Positions 8,329-15,709 of a stretch of DNA of 64,000 nucleotides are shown here, piece by piece; position 1 is the first letter of the stretch; each line of letters starts with the position of its first letter. The stretch covers positions 186,001-250,000 of the forward strand of contig JALDYR010000002.1 in NCBI GenBank assembly GCA_032153715.1. The letters are read 5' to 3'. The position numbers and the translations under genes were made by a program. Source of the stretch: SEAL01 sp032153715. Lineage in GTDB: Bacteria > Patescibacteriota > Saccharimonadia > Saccharimonadales > Saccharimonadaceae. The notes beneath the pieces were generated by a model. That model made no database searches. It saw only the letters and a program-made list of their open reading frames with translations, and was not told the origin of the DNA.

Positions 8329-9645
8329 ATGAGTGGATTAAATGGTAAAATAAGTCATATGAAGCAAAAACTTGTGCGAGGGGTAAGAAAGGCGCTGCCG
8401 GCGGATGCAGTACGTCAAATAGAGGAAGTATATCGACGTGGGCGCGTCAAAGTGATTAGTGCGCGCTATGGCAATCCAGCTCGCGGGCAAAAAGTCATTG
8501 CTGTGACGGGGACAAACGGCAAGACGACGACGGTTAACTACCTCAACGAAATTCTCAAAGAAGCTGGTCACTCAACGGCAATGTTTTCAACGGCAGTAAT
8601 TGAGGTTGCTGGCAAGCGTCAGTTAAACGATCTAAACGCGACGGTTGGCAGTACTGACCGGATGCAGCGCTTCTTCCGCGACGCCAAGCAAGCGCAGGTC
8701 GACTATGTCTTGCTCGAGATCACCAGTCACGCGCTCCATCAGCACAAACTTGATGGCGTGCCAATCTACATGGCCGTGATGACTAACCTGACCCAAGATC
8801 ACCTAGACTACCATAAAACTATGGATGGCTACGCGGCCGCCAAGGCGAAGCTATTCGCGATTGAACCGCATTTTATCGTCCTGAATCGCGACGACGAGTG
8901 GTTTGACTACTTTGATAAATATCCAGCTAGTGGTCAAAAAATCACCTACGGCACACACGACGAAGCTGAAGCAAAAATTGAATACGTTAAATTGTACAAA
9001 AAGGGTAGTGAAGCGACGGTTGTGATTGATCACCAGACCAAGCTGGATCTTGCGACGGCATTACCTGGTCGCTTTAATATTGATAATATGACCGCTGCGA
9101 CCGCCGCAGCCTATCTACTCGGTGTCGAGCTGAACGATATTATCGAAGGTGTGGCGAATCTCGAAGGCGTACCGGGTCGGTTTGAACGCGTCGTTGAAGG
9201 TTTAGGCTACGACGTAATTGTTGATTACGCTCACACGCCAGATGCGCTGGAAAAACTCCTCGAGGCGGCAAAGTCAATCACCAAGAACCGCGTGATTTTA
9301 GTCTTTGGCGCAACCGGTGATCGCGACAAGGGTAAACGCCCGACAATGGGACGAATCGCCGCCGAACGCGCTGATCGCATTATTTTGACCGACGAAGAAA
9401 GCTACAACGAAGACCCGCAGGCAATTCGCGACCAAGTCCGCATTGGCATTGAAGAGGCTGGCGCAAGTGGTAAGTTAACGGAAATTGCCGATCGCCGCGA
9501 AGCGATTGAAAAGGCCCTGTCGATTGCGACCAAGAACGACACTATCCTCATTACTGGCATGGGACACGAACAGTTCCGGATCGTTAACGGTGAGCGCTTG
9601 CCATGGAATGACGCTGATGTTGTGCGTGAAATTCTCAACAAATAG
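8329..9645 (+). CDS. Mur ligase family protein (MurE-like), short N-terminus
   Basis: A 438-aa ATP-dependent amide ligase. The P-loop is VTGTNGKTTT near residue 61, followed by the Mur central domain (NLTQDHLDYHKT, GRFNIDNMTAA) and the C-terminal domain (VIVDYAHTPDALE, VFGATGDRDKGKRP, GMGHEQF). It best resembles MurE, which adds the third residue to UDP-MurNAc-dipeptide. However, the usual N-terminal UDP-binding domain of about 100 residues is largely missing, and the MurE specificity motif DNPR is replaced by EESYNEDP. CATAAT at 8317-8322 with a 6-base gap supports the leaderless start at 8329; a longer frame from 8257 is less likely. Confidence 0.85.
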   Translation: MSGLNGKISHMKQKLVRGVRKALPADAVRQIEEVYRRGRVKVISARYGNPARGQKVIAVTGTNGKTTTVNYLNEILKEAGHSTAMFSTAVIEVAGKRQLNDLNATVGSTDRMQRFFRDAKQAQVDYVLLEITSHALHQHKLDGVPIYMAVMTNLTQDHLDYHKTMDGYAAAKAKLFAIEPHFIVLNRDDEWFDYFDKYPASGQKITYGTHDEAEAKIEYVKLYKKGSEATVVIDHQTKLDLATALPGRFNIDNMTAATAAAYLLGVELNDIIEGVANLEGVPGRFERVVEGLGYDVIVDYAHTPDALEKLLEAAKSITKNRVILVFGATGDRDKGKRPTMGRIAAERADRIILTDEESYNEDPQAIRDQVRIGIEEAGASGKLTEIADRREAIEKALSIATKNDTILITGMGHEQFRIVNGERLPWNDADVVREILNK

Positions 9646-9692
9646 GCATAGTTAGTTTCCACACCTCTTCATTTTTGCTATAATTTACAGAT

Positions 9693-10130
9693 ATGAGTAG
9701 TATGTTTTCCAGTTATGATATCCGCGGTCGCCTCGGCGAGTCGCTCACTAATGAATACGTCTGGAACGTTGGTAAAGCGCTGGCCGATTGGTTGCCGCTC
9801 GACGGCGCAGTGGTTGTCGTGAGCAAGTCAAACGCTAATGCAGTTGTTATCAAAGCTTTGATTGAAGGCCTTCGCCTGCAAGGTCGTAATGTTATTGATG
9901 GTGGCCAGGGTGACGAGCAGACTTTAGTGCAAATTAGCGCTGCTTCGCGTACTGCGGGCGGTGTATTAGTTTCGCATGATGATTTGCAGAACGTCGAAGC
10001 AATCTCGCTCTTCCAGGATAACGCCGCCGCGATCAATATCGATAACGGCCTCCAGGATATCGCCGCGCTGGTTGACGCTGGCAACTTCGTTCCAGCCGCG
10101 GTTAAAGGTGATTTAACCTCAATTCTATAA
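9693..10130 (+). CDS. Single-domain phosphohexomutase-like protein
   Basis: A 145-aa protein matching only the first domain of alpha-D-phosphohexomutases (phosphomannomutase/phosphoglucomutase), with the start MFSSYDIRGRLGESL. In true enzymes the phosphoserine loop reads TASHNP; here the equivalent is LVSHDD, and domains 2-4 are absent. It is unlikely to be a working mutase and may be a binding or regulatory relic. TATAAT at 9679-9684 with 8 bases before the ATG suggests a leaderless mRNA. It follows the Mur-ligase gene on the same strand. Confidence 0.6.
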   Translation: MSSMFSSYDIRGRLGESLTNEYVWNVGKALADWLPLDGAVVVVSKSNANAVVIKALIEGLRLQGRNVIDGGQGDEQTLVQISAASRTAGGVLVSHDDLQNVEAISLFQDNAAAINIDNGLQDIAALVDAGNFVPAAVKGDLTSIL

Positions 10131-10138
10131 ATGAAAAG

Positions 10139-10174
10139 AGCCCTAGGCGCGGTGAATGCCGCGGCCCTAGGGCT
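10139..10174 (-). terminator. Terminator of the 10187 gene
   Basis: AGCCCTAGG (10139-10147) pairs with CCTAGGGCT (10166-10174) around an inner CGCGG/CCGCG stem. Reading the minus strand, CTTTTCATTT follows the hairpin. The plus strand lacks a T-tract. Confidence 0.75.
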
Positions 10175-10186
10175 ATGTTCGCTCGG

Positions 10187-10516
10187 TTAGTCAGTAACTA
10201 CATTGAAGCGAACCTCCTCTCCTACGTGAATTGTGACCCATGCATTGGTCGTGATGTCCTGGACGGTGAGCTGGAATTCGCCTTTGGGGGCGAAGAGTTC
10301 GACAATCCGGAATTCAAATGTCACTTCAGATGCGATGGACTTGCCGCGCTTTGCGGTAAGTTCGTCAGGAAGTGGCCGTGCAATGACATGTAGTACTCGC
10401 TCTTCTTTTTTCAGATGATCAGATACGAAGTCTATGAATGCCTGTGGTGTCGAAACAAAGTCGCGACAATCTTTGGTATCCGAAGGCTTCGTGATGACAT
10501 ACTCGTGGATTGTCAT
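10187..10516 (-). CDS. Small hypothetical protein with full expression signals
   Basis: A 109-aa soluble protein of mixed charge with no recognised domain. The second half (EVTFEFRIVELFAPKGEFQL and following) looks beta-rich. It has a Shine-Dalgarno site GAAGGA about 10 bases before the ATG, a TTGTAC-N17-TATAAT promoter and a strong hairpin terminator, so it is probably expressed as a single-gene unit. It belongs to the set of small accessory genes discussed in the findings. Confidence 0.65.
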   Translation of the reverse strand: MTIHEYVITKPSDTKDCRDFVSTPQAFIDFVSDHLKKEERVLHVIARPLPDELTAKRGKSIASEVTFEFRIVELFAPKGEFQLTVQDITTNAWVTIHVGEEVRFNVVTD

Positions 10517-10554
10517 GCCACGTTTCCTTCAGGTTGTAGGGAAGGGACTATGCT

Positions 10555-10583
10555 ATTATAGCATAATAGTTGTAAAAGTACAA
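10555..10583 (-). promoter_or_regulatory. Promoter of the 10187 gene
   Basis: On the minus strand TTGTAC (10578-10583), 17 bases ending in TGC, TATAAT (10555-10560). It starts right after the stop codon of the upstream gene. Confidence 0.7.
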
Positions 10584-11408
10584 CTAGGCGGCACGTTCAG
10601 CAATTGCTGCGCGCTCTAACTCTGCCCGCAAGGCAGGTGCCTTTTTCTCGGCAAGCTGGCGTGAGATACGCATACCGCCGTTAAAGTCTTCAAAGCTTAG
10701 TTGCGACCAGATAATTCGCTCTGGATGATAGCTTTTTTCGCGTTTGAAAGCTGTGGTTCGGGGTGACCCTTTAATATCAACGGGTATTTCTGTATTGTCG
10801 ACAGTTACAATGATGTCTGCGCCATTAATATCCTCATCAATGCTCGCTTCGCGATAGTCTAGGTCGGGTAGCGCGCCAAGTATCTGCTCAAAGCCTATTT
10901 CATGTCGCATGCCGTCGAGAACTTCGCGAGCGCCAGTATAAAATTGCTTTTGGGTATCTGGCCCGCTAACAGTGGTATGCATTTCAGTCATGAAGTTCAA
11001 AATGTCAGTAAAGCTAAGTGATGGATGATTGTCGATGACCTCGCGGAGGGCGTGGTTAAATTGCACAGCATCTTTTAGATAGGGGATGCGCTCACTTCTG
11101 GCTACGTGCCGAAAATCTTTGTCACTGTCAAGTTGGGCGAGTGATTGTTGAGCCTCGTAAAAGGTATCAAGGTTGGCAATTAGATTAAAAATATCACCAT
11201 CAGGCGTCCGATAGCCGCTCTCTTTAGTTTCTTGATTAGCTCGATCAAGTGCGCCACGAGCAACAGCACGTATGCGCATAGTTCGTTTTTCTTCTGATGT
11301 CATCTCTTCGATGTTATGCGTAGGGAGGCTTTTTCTGAATTCATCAGATGTGCGAATAGCACTAGTGTACTTTGCTTTATCGAGTAAGGAGTGGGGGTGG
11401 GAATTCAT
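10584..11408 (-). CDS. Uncharacterised protein with PD-(D/E)XK-nuclease-like motif
   Basis: A 274-aa soluble, mostly helical protein. Near residue 210 it has GADIIVTV followed by EIPVDIKGS, a spacing typical of the metal-binding D...(D/E)xK core of PD-(D/E)XK nucleases. The C-terminus is Ala/Glu/Arg-rich and probably helical. The start is chosen at ATG 11406-11408, because the promoter TTGACT (11458-11463)-N17-TTAAAT (11435-11440) would begin transcription downstream of the alternative ATG at 11444. No partner methylase or immunity gene is visible, so the role is open. Confidence 0.6.
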   Translation of the reverse strand: MNSHPHSLLDKAKYTSAIRTSDEFRKSLPTHNIEEMTSEEKRTMRIRAVARGALDRANQETKESGYRTPDGDIFNLIANLDTFYEAQQSLAQLDSDKDFRHVARSERIPYLKDAVQFNHALREVIDNHPSLSFTDILNFMTEMHTTVSGPDTQKQFYTGAREVLDGMRHEIGFEQILGALPDLDYREASIDEDINGADIIVTVDNTEIPVDIKGSPRTTAFKREKSYHPERIIWSQLSFEDFNGGMRISRQLAEKKAPALRAELERAAIAERAA

Positions 11409-11434
11409 ATTTGTGTTGTTTTGGCCTTTAATGA

Positions 11435-11463
11435 ATTTAATCATAAGTTTTATAAAAAGTCAA
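11435..11463 (-). promoter_or_regulatory. Promoter of the nuclease-like gene
   Basis: Minus strand TTGACT (11458-11463), 17 bases, TTAAAT (11435-11440). The -35 is strong and the -10 weak. Confidence 0.5.
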
Positions 11464-11480
11464 TAAGGTGGTTGAATTTA

Positions 11481-11513
11481 AAAAAGGAAAACCCCGAACA
11501 CTGAGGTTCGGGG
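11481..11513 (-). terminator. Terminator of the 11.5-12.1 kb pair
   Basis: CCCCGAAC (11492-11499) pairs with GTTCGGGG (11506-11513). On the minus strand it is followed by TTTTCCTTTTTT. Confidence 0.85.
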
Positions 11514-11533
11514 CTCCTACGGAACAAGAATGA

Positions 11534-11752
11534 TTACGCGTGGAACGACCTGACTTTCGCCGAAGCGAAATCGATGCCATTCCTCTCGAGATGTTCTCTG
11601 ACAGAAACGCGGGCGTTGGTGTGGATGTAGGTGACATCTTCGCCCTTGTCGGGGTCGAAGTAGGTCACCTCCCACGCCAGCCGGCTGCCGTAGAGGTTGC
11701 TCACGCCACCGGTGTTGGTGGCGGCGAATCGACGGGTGAATGCAGTGGACAT
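11534..11752 (-). CDS. Small hypothetical protein (72 aa)
   Basis: A 72-aa ORF starting MSTAFTRRFAAT. AAGGAG lies 6 bases before its ATG, directly after the stop of the upstream gene, so the frame is well supported over an overlapping 84-aa frame on the same strand. It contains WEVTYFDPDKGEDVTYIHTN, which suggests a small beta-rich fold. No family is recognised. It forms a two-gene operon with 11764..12069 and is followed by a clear terminator. Confidence 0.65.
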   Translation of the reverse strand: MSTAFTRRFAATNTGGVSNLYGSRLAWEVTYFDPDKGEDVTYIHTNARVSVREHLERNGIDFASAKVRSFHA

Positions 11753-11763
11753 TGTTCTCCTTG

Positions 11764-12069
11764 TTACTCATCCAGTAAAGCAGTTACTTCACCGGTTGGA
11801 TGTAGATGAATCGTGATGTGCTCGCCGTCGGCTGTGAGGCCGTCGACAAGTGAGATGATTCCCTTTTCGTATCCAACGCCGGCAATCTCGATTGAGATTT
11901 CGCCGCCATCAAGTATGTCGATCAGGAATCGACTTCCCGTTAGGGTCGCCCCCGACACTCGCGCTCGAATTACTTCGGCGCTTTGTACAACTGTCAGTGA
12001 CCGGTGGCCAGACACTACCTTCACGTCCTTTTCTTGTCGTAGGTGCGCTAATACATACTGTATTTGCAA
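11764..12069 (-). CDS. Small hypothetical protein, first gene of a pair
   Basis: About 80-101 aa depending on start. The frame is open from a TTG at 12067-12069, almost at the predicted transcription start. GTG at 12013-12015, preceded by AAGGA about 10 bases upstream, is an alternative giving 83 aa. The protein has alternating hydrophobic strands (GSRFLIDILDGGEISIEIAG) and an acidic end. No family is recognised. Its stop is followed after a few bases by the AAGGAG of the next gene. Confidence 0.55.
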   Translation of the reverse strand: MQIQYVLAHLRQEKDVKVVSGHRSLTVVQSAEVIRARVSGATLTGSRFLIDILDGGEISIEIAGVGYEKGIISLVDGLTADGEHITIHLHPTGEVTALLDE

Positions 12070-12074
12070 ATATT

Positions 12075-12103
12075 ATATTAGCATAATTTTTATAAAATAG
12101 CAA
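12075..12103 (-). promoter_or_regulatory. Promoter of the 11.5-12.1 kb pair
   Basis: Minus strand TTGCTA (12098-12103), 17 bases ending in TGC, TAATAT (12075-12080). Confidence 0.65.
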
Positions 12104-12139
12104 CAATATAGCATAAGTATTAAGTTGTCATAAGATATA

Positions 12140-12166
12140 TTAGCACTCCCACCTTGCAAGTGCTAA
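12140..12166 (+). promoter_or_regulatory. CIRCE operator (HrcA site) of groESL
   Basis: TTAGCACTC, 9 bases, AAGTGCTAA: the CIRCE inverted repeat with one mismatch in the second arm. HrcA is known to repress groESL at this element and to be released on heat stress. A TATATT at 12136-12141 just upstream is a possible -10, which would put the operator over the transcription start. hrcA itself is not in the window. Confidence 0.93.
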
Positions 12167-12221
12167 TTTTTTTGTTTACAATTAAAGTACACATTCAAAT
12201 TGAATATAACGGAGGAATTAC

Positions 12222-12485
12222 ATGAGTACACCGATTAAACCGCTTGCCGATCGTGTGGTTGCTGTACGTGAAGCTGCGCAAACCAAGACCGCGAGTGGCA
12301 TTTATCTACCAGACACTGCCAAAGAAAAGCCAGTGGTCGCAAAAGTAGAAGCCGTTGGCCCTGATGTCAAAGGTATTAAAAAAGGCGACCGTATTCTTTA
12401 CAAACAATTCGGCTATGATGAGATCAAGATTGACGGTACTGAGTATCTAATCGTTAAAGAAGAAGACGTTCTCGCAACTGTTTAA
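12222..12485 (+). CDS. groES: Co-chaperonin GroES
   Basis: An 87-aa GroES, slightly shorter than the usual 95 or so. It caps the GroEL ring during protein folding. It shows the N-terminal IKPLADRVVAV block, a mobile-loop segment KTASGIYLPDTAKEKP, VKKGDRILYK-like GIKKGDRILYKQFGYDE and the ending EYLIVKEEDVLA. A strong Shine-Dalgarno site GGAGGA lies 5-6 bases before the ATG, and CIRCE lies upstream. It is followed by a 51-aa membrane ORF and groEL. Confidence 0.97.
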   Translation: MSTPIKPLADRVVAVREAAQTKTASGIYLPDTAKEKPVVAKVEAVGPDVKGIKKGDRILYKQFGYDEIKIDGTEYLIVKEEDVLATV

Positions 12486-12490
12486 TATTC

Positions 12491-12646
12491 ATGGAAATAT
12501 TTTTAATATTTTTATCGACAGTGATAACTGTCATTTTGTGCCTCCTCGTAGTTGGTGCGGTAGTCAGGGCGTATGTTGTTTTGCCGCGACGACTGCGAGA
12601 CATGGAAAAGCGTATACGAAAACTTGAAAATAGGAAAGGCGAATAA
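12491..12646 (+). CDS. 51-aa membrane ORF between groES and groEL
   Basis: A short frame starting 5 bases after the groES stop and ending 5 bases before the groEL ATG. Residues 1-32 are strongly hydrophobic (MEIFLIFLSTVITVILCLLV and onward), one membrane helix. Residues 33-51 are highly charged (LPRRLRDMEKRIRKLENRKGE region) and could form a short coiled coil. The groEL Shine-Dalgarno-like AGGAAAGG lies inside its last codons, which suggests coupling. The tight packing supports translation. A small anchor or adaptor protein is possible, but function is unknown. Confidence 0.6.
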   Translation: MEIFLIFLSTVITVILCLLVVGAVVRAYVVLPRRLRDMEKRIRKLENRKGE

Positions 12647-12651
12647 GAATT

Positions 12652-14295
12652 ATGGCTAAAAAAGTATTTTATGATGATGATGCGCGCGAGCGTGTGCTTG
12701 GCGGTGCCAAAGCGCTGTACGATGCAGTAAAGGTAACGTACGGACCAAAGGGTCGCAACGTGGTAATCGCCAAAGGTTACGGCGGCCCAACGGTAACCCA
12801 TGATGGCGTGACAGTAGCAGAAGCAGTTGATCTGCCCGAGAACGACGATGAAACGCTTGGCTACAAGGTTGGTGCTGAACTGATTAAGCAGGCAGCAAGC
12901 AAGCTGAACAAAGTAGCCGGTGACGGCACGACAACCGTGACTGTCTTGACCTACAATATCCTTAAAGAGGCCAATCGCCTCATTGCCGCAGGGCACAATC
13001 CACAAGAACTACGTAAAGGTATTGAAGAAGCGGGGGCGGATATCGTCAAGCAGCTCGATAAGTTAGCCGAAAGCATTGAAGGCAAGAAAGAGCGCGTCGC
13101 AGAAGTTGCAACGATTTCAGCAGGCAGTCGTGAAATCGGTGAGTTGATTGCGGGTGTGATTGAAAAGGTTGGCAAAGACGGCGTCGTGACGGTCGAAGCT
13201 GGCCAAGGCCTCGAACTGGAAGCCGAAGTGGTCGAAGGCTTTAACCTTGATCGTGGTTGGGTGAGTCCCTTCTTTGTGACTGATGCTGGTCGCCAAGAAG
13301 CGGTCTACGAAAAACCAGCCGTGGTGATTACCGACAAGAAAGTCTCAAGTGTTCAAGAGTTCCTGCCAGTTATCGAAAAACTGGCGCAAGCCGGCAAAAA
13401 AGATGTCGTACTGATTGCTGATGAAGTTGAAGGAGAAGTACTGAGTATCCTCGTCCTGAACAAATTAAAAGGCGTCCTTAATACGGTTGCTGTTAAAGCC
13501 CCGGCCTTTGGTGATCGCCGCAAAGAAATCCTCCAAGATATCGCGACACTTACCGGTGCAACGGTCATTAGCGAAGATCAAGGTTTAACCTTTGAAAATG
13601 TTGGCCTCGAAGTCATTGGTAGTGCTCGCAAGGTAATTGTCGGCAAAGACGACACGACGATTATTGAGGGCGCTGGCAAGGCGAGTGCAGTAAAAGACCG
13701 TATCGCGCAGATCGTATCGCAAGCTGATAATGCGTCTAGTGAATACGACAAAGAGCAGTTTGAAAAACGCGCGGCAGCCCTCAGCGGCAAAGTTGCAGTC
13801 ATTAAAGTCGGCGGCGCGACCGAAACTGAAATTGATGAAAAGAAGTTCCGTGTCGATGATGCGGTGGCGGCGACGAAAGCGGCGCTGGCCGAAGGTATTG
13901 TTGCTGGTGGTGGCGTCACGCTCGTGAACCTGGCGGCGACGATCAAAGCTGATGGTGCTGATAGCATTAGCGCTGGTCGCCAGATTTTAAAGAACGCTCT
14001 TCGCGTGCCATTCTTGCAGATCACCGCCAACGCTGGCCTCAACAGCGAAGCGCTGCTAGCGCAGGTAGAAGCTGGTAAGGTTGGTTTTGGTATCGACGTC
14101 AATAATCCCGACGCAGGTCTGGTTGATGTCAAAAAAGCCGGCGTGATTGATCCAGCTCGTGTTACAAAAGAAGCCGTCCAAAATGCGGTCTCGATAGCTT
14201 CGACAGCAGCAACGATGGGTGCGCTCGTCGTGGAAATTCCAGAAAAAGAAGCGCCCGCCCCAGCTGGCGGCATGCCAGGTGGCATGGGATTCTAA
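12652..14295 (+). CDS. groEL: Chaperonin GroEL
   Basis: A 547-aa type I chaperonin of normal length. It forms the double ring that folds proteins with ATP and GroES. Visible are KVTYGPKGRNVVI, the nucleotide-binding GDGTTTVTVL near residue 87, the apical domain, AVVKVGG-like AVIKVGGATETE, VAGGGVTLVNLA near residue 415, and the Gly/Met-rich tail GGMPGGMGF. It is the last gene of the CIRCE-controlled operon and is followed by a terminator. Confidence 0.98.
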   Translation: MAKKVFYDDDARERVLGGAKALYDAVKVTYGPKGRNVVIAKGYGGPTVTHDGVTVAEAVDLPENDDETLGYKVGAELIKQAASKLNKVAGDGTTTVTVLTYNILKEANRLIAAGHNPQELRKGIEEAGADIVKQLDKLAESIEGKKERVAEVATISAGSREIGELIAGVIEKVGKDGVVTVEAGQGLELEAEVVEGFNLDRGWVSPFFVTDAGRQEAVYEKPAVVITDKKVSSVQEFLPVIEKLAQAGKKDVVLIADEVEGEVLSILVLNKLKGVLNTVAVKAPAFGDRRKEILQDIATLTGATVISEDQGLTFENVGLEVIGSARKVIVGKDDTTIIEGAGKASAVKDRIAQIVSQADNASSEYDKEQFEKRAAALSGKVAVIKVGGATETEIDEKKFRVDDAVAATKAALAEGIVAGGGVTLVNLAATIKADGADSISAGRQILKNALRVPFLQITANAGLNSEALLAQVEAGKVGFGIDVNNPDAGLVDVKKAGVIDPARVTKEAVQNAVSIASTAATMGALVVEIPEKEAPAPAGGMPGGMGF

Positions 14296-14316
14296 GTACC
14301 GCAGACTTCATAAAAG

Positions 14317-14344
14317 ACCCTCCTAAATACGGAGGGTTTTTATA
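14317..14344 (+). terminator. groESL terminator
   Basis: ACCCTCC (14317-14323) pairs with GGAGGGT (14331-14337), then TTTTTAT. Confidence 0.9.
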
Positions 14345-14359
14345 TGTCATAATCCTGGT

Positions 14360-14419
14360 TTGACATATATATGAATATAGTGTATTTTAACAAAAGCTTT
14401 GGCGTTCCATGAGCGCCAA
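14360..14419 (+). promoter_or_regulatory. Promoter and leader hairpin of the 14453 gene
   Basis: TTGACA (14360-14365), 17 bases, TATTTT (14383-14388). The leader then carries TTGGCG (14399-14404) and CGCCAA (14414-14419), a 6-bp hairpin with a 9-base loop just after the predicted start. Confidence 0.6.
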
Positions 14420-14452
14420 GTCGTACCTACTCACACGATAGGGAGTGTTGCT

Positions 14453-15529
14453 GTGCCCAAGGGTAAAGCAGTTACTGCAGGTGTCGAAGCTGTGATTAGT
14501 GCAAACAACGGAGTGATTGCGAAGAGCGGAGGCGTTGTCCCTCACTTCGTCAAGCAGATGGGTGGGGAAGTGAGCGCAAATCAGGTTGCTCGGGCGCTCG
14601 ACAGGCTCGAGAACTCAGGTAAGGTCGTTCTCGAGCGCCGGGGGCGTCGGTATAACCGTGTCACCATGCTCGACCGCGACCGCACTGATCGATTTGACTG
14701 TTCGCCGGGAGCCAAGAAGGCAATGACCTTTGCCAGGGGTGTCCCGGCAAATCTGCCCGATGAATGGTGCAGTGAAGTGGTGGTTTCACACGTTTCTGAT
14801 CGTCAGTCAGAGAGTGCTGACATTCAGTCGGCACTGGAGGTCCCTGTTTCATCTATCGCAACCGAGGAGGTTGTTGTTTTGACGAAAATCAAGTCGGAAG
14901 ACGCCGCATCTGTCACCGTTACGCCGTCGCAGCCGATTGGCCTGCTCGAGGAGTTGAACTGGGCGCTTGCGGCTTTGCAGTGCAATACTGACAAGGCTGG
15001 CATCCTGAACGAGAACTCGTCTGCGAGTGTTATTCGGCGAGAGCTGGGGTGTTCGATGGGGCGCGCACGCGAACTGAACCGTCGGTTGAAGGACTTGAAC
15101 GTCCGTACATCAACCAATCTCGGTGCAGGTCTCTGGCAGACGAAAGTAGATCTGTCGCTGAATGAAATTACCAAAGAGATGCTGCATCCCTCGTCATCTG
15201 CGAAAGTGGACGAAGTGGCGGTGGCTGAGGTCGTTCCGGTCGACGAGGTAGCCTCGCCACTGGAGCAGCAGGAGCAGTTGTTCGAGGACGAGGTTCAGTT
15301 GCGGCTTGCTAGCATCATCCTTGACCTGAAAAAGCAGGTCGAGAGCCTGACGCACAGTGAAGCGCAGGCCCGTGAGAGCGAGACCCGGATACGTGAATCG
15401 CTCGATCAGAAGATCGAGGAGTGCACGGGACTCCAGGCGCGCGTTGCAGATCTGGAGCGGCAGCTCGCCAAGCGGACAACCCCGCTGCCAGTTATCCAGG
15501 AAATCCTGGATATGTTCCCCGCTAAGTAG
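14453..15529 (+). CDS. Putative DNA-binding protein with two HTH-like regions and coiled coil
   Basis: A 358-aa protein from GTG 14453, which has GGGAG 7 bases upstream; an earlier in-frame start at 14399 lies inside the leader hairpin. The N-terminal region ends in VARALDRLENSGKVVLERRG, the look of a winged helix with its wing. A second HTH-like block is SVIRRELGCSMGRARELNRR near residue 205. The last 80 residues, rich in Glu/Arg/Leu, form a likely coiled coil for dimerisation. No family is recognised. The wing segment resembles that of the small protein at 41329. A hairpin terminator follows. Confidence 0.65.
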   Translation: MPKGKAVTAGVEAVISANNGVIAKSGGVVPHFVKQMGGEVSANQVARALDRLENSGKVVLERRGRRYNRVTMLDRDRTDRFDCSPGAKKAMTFARGVPANLPDEWCSEVVVSHVSDRQSESADIQSALEVPVSSIATEEVVVLTKIKSEDAASVTVTPSQPIGLLEELNWALAALQCNTDKAGILNENSSASVIRRELGCSMGRARELNRRLKDLNVRTSTNLGAGLWQTKVDLSLNEITKEMLHPSSSAKVDEVAVAEVVPVDEVASPLEQQEQLFEDEVQLRLASIILDLKKQVESLTHSEAQARESETRIRESLDQKIEECTGLQARVADLERQLAKRTTPLPVIQEILDMFPAK

Positions 15530-15573
15530 AAGTGCGCCGCATTTGCGGCATTCATGAAATCGGTAATTCCGAT

Positions 15574-15604
15574 GCCCCGCACCATTTTCGGTGTGGGGCT
15601 TTTC
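15574..15604 (+). terminator. Terminator of the 14453 gene
   Basis: GCCCCGCACC (15574-15583) pairs with GGTGTGGGGC (15590-15599) with one G-T pair, followed by TTTTC. A smaller GCCGC/GCGGC hairpin precedes it. Confidence 0.85.
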
Positions 15605-15638
15605 AATTGTTTTCACAGAGGTCAAACCGCTCAAGCTA

Positions 15639-15667
15639 TTGACAAAAACGCATTATTTTGCTAGTGT
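15639..15667 (+). promoter_or_regulatory. Promoter of the 15710 gene
   Basis: TTGACA (15639-15644), 17 bases ending in TGC, TAGTGT (15662-15667). Confidence 0.55.
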
Positions 15668-15709
15668 TTAGTCATAACCAAATCAAAAACAAACAAGGCA
15701 CCTTACAAT

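Noticed and set aside
11517..11771. An 84-aa frame overlapping the 72-aa gene on the same strand.
   Set aside because: AAGGAG is correctly spaced only for the 72-aa frame; the other frame starts within the upstream gene's end and has an unlikely His/Arg composition.
13578..14285. A 235-aa open frame antisense to groEL.
   Set aside because: It mirrors codon bias of groEL on the opposite strand; composition is Ala/Ser/Pro-rich and no start signals are seen.
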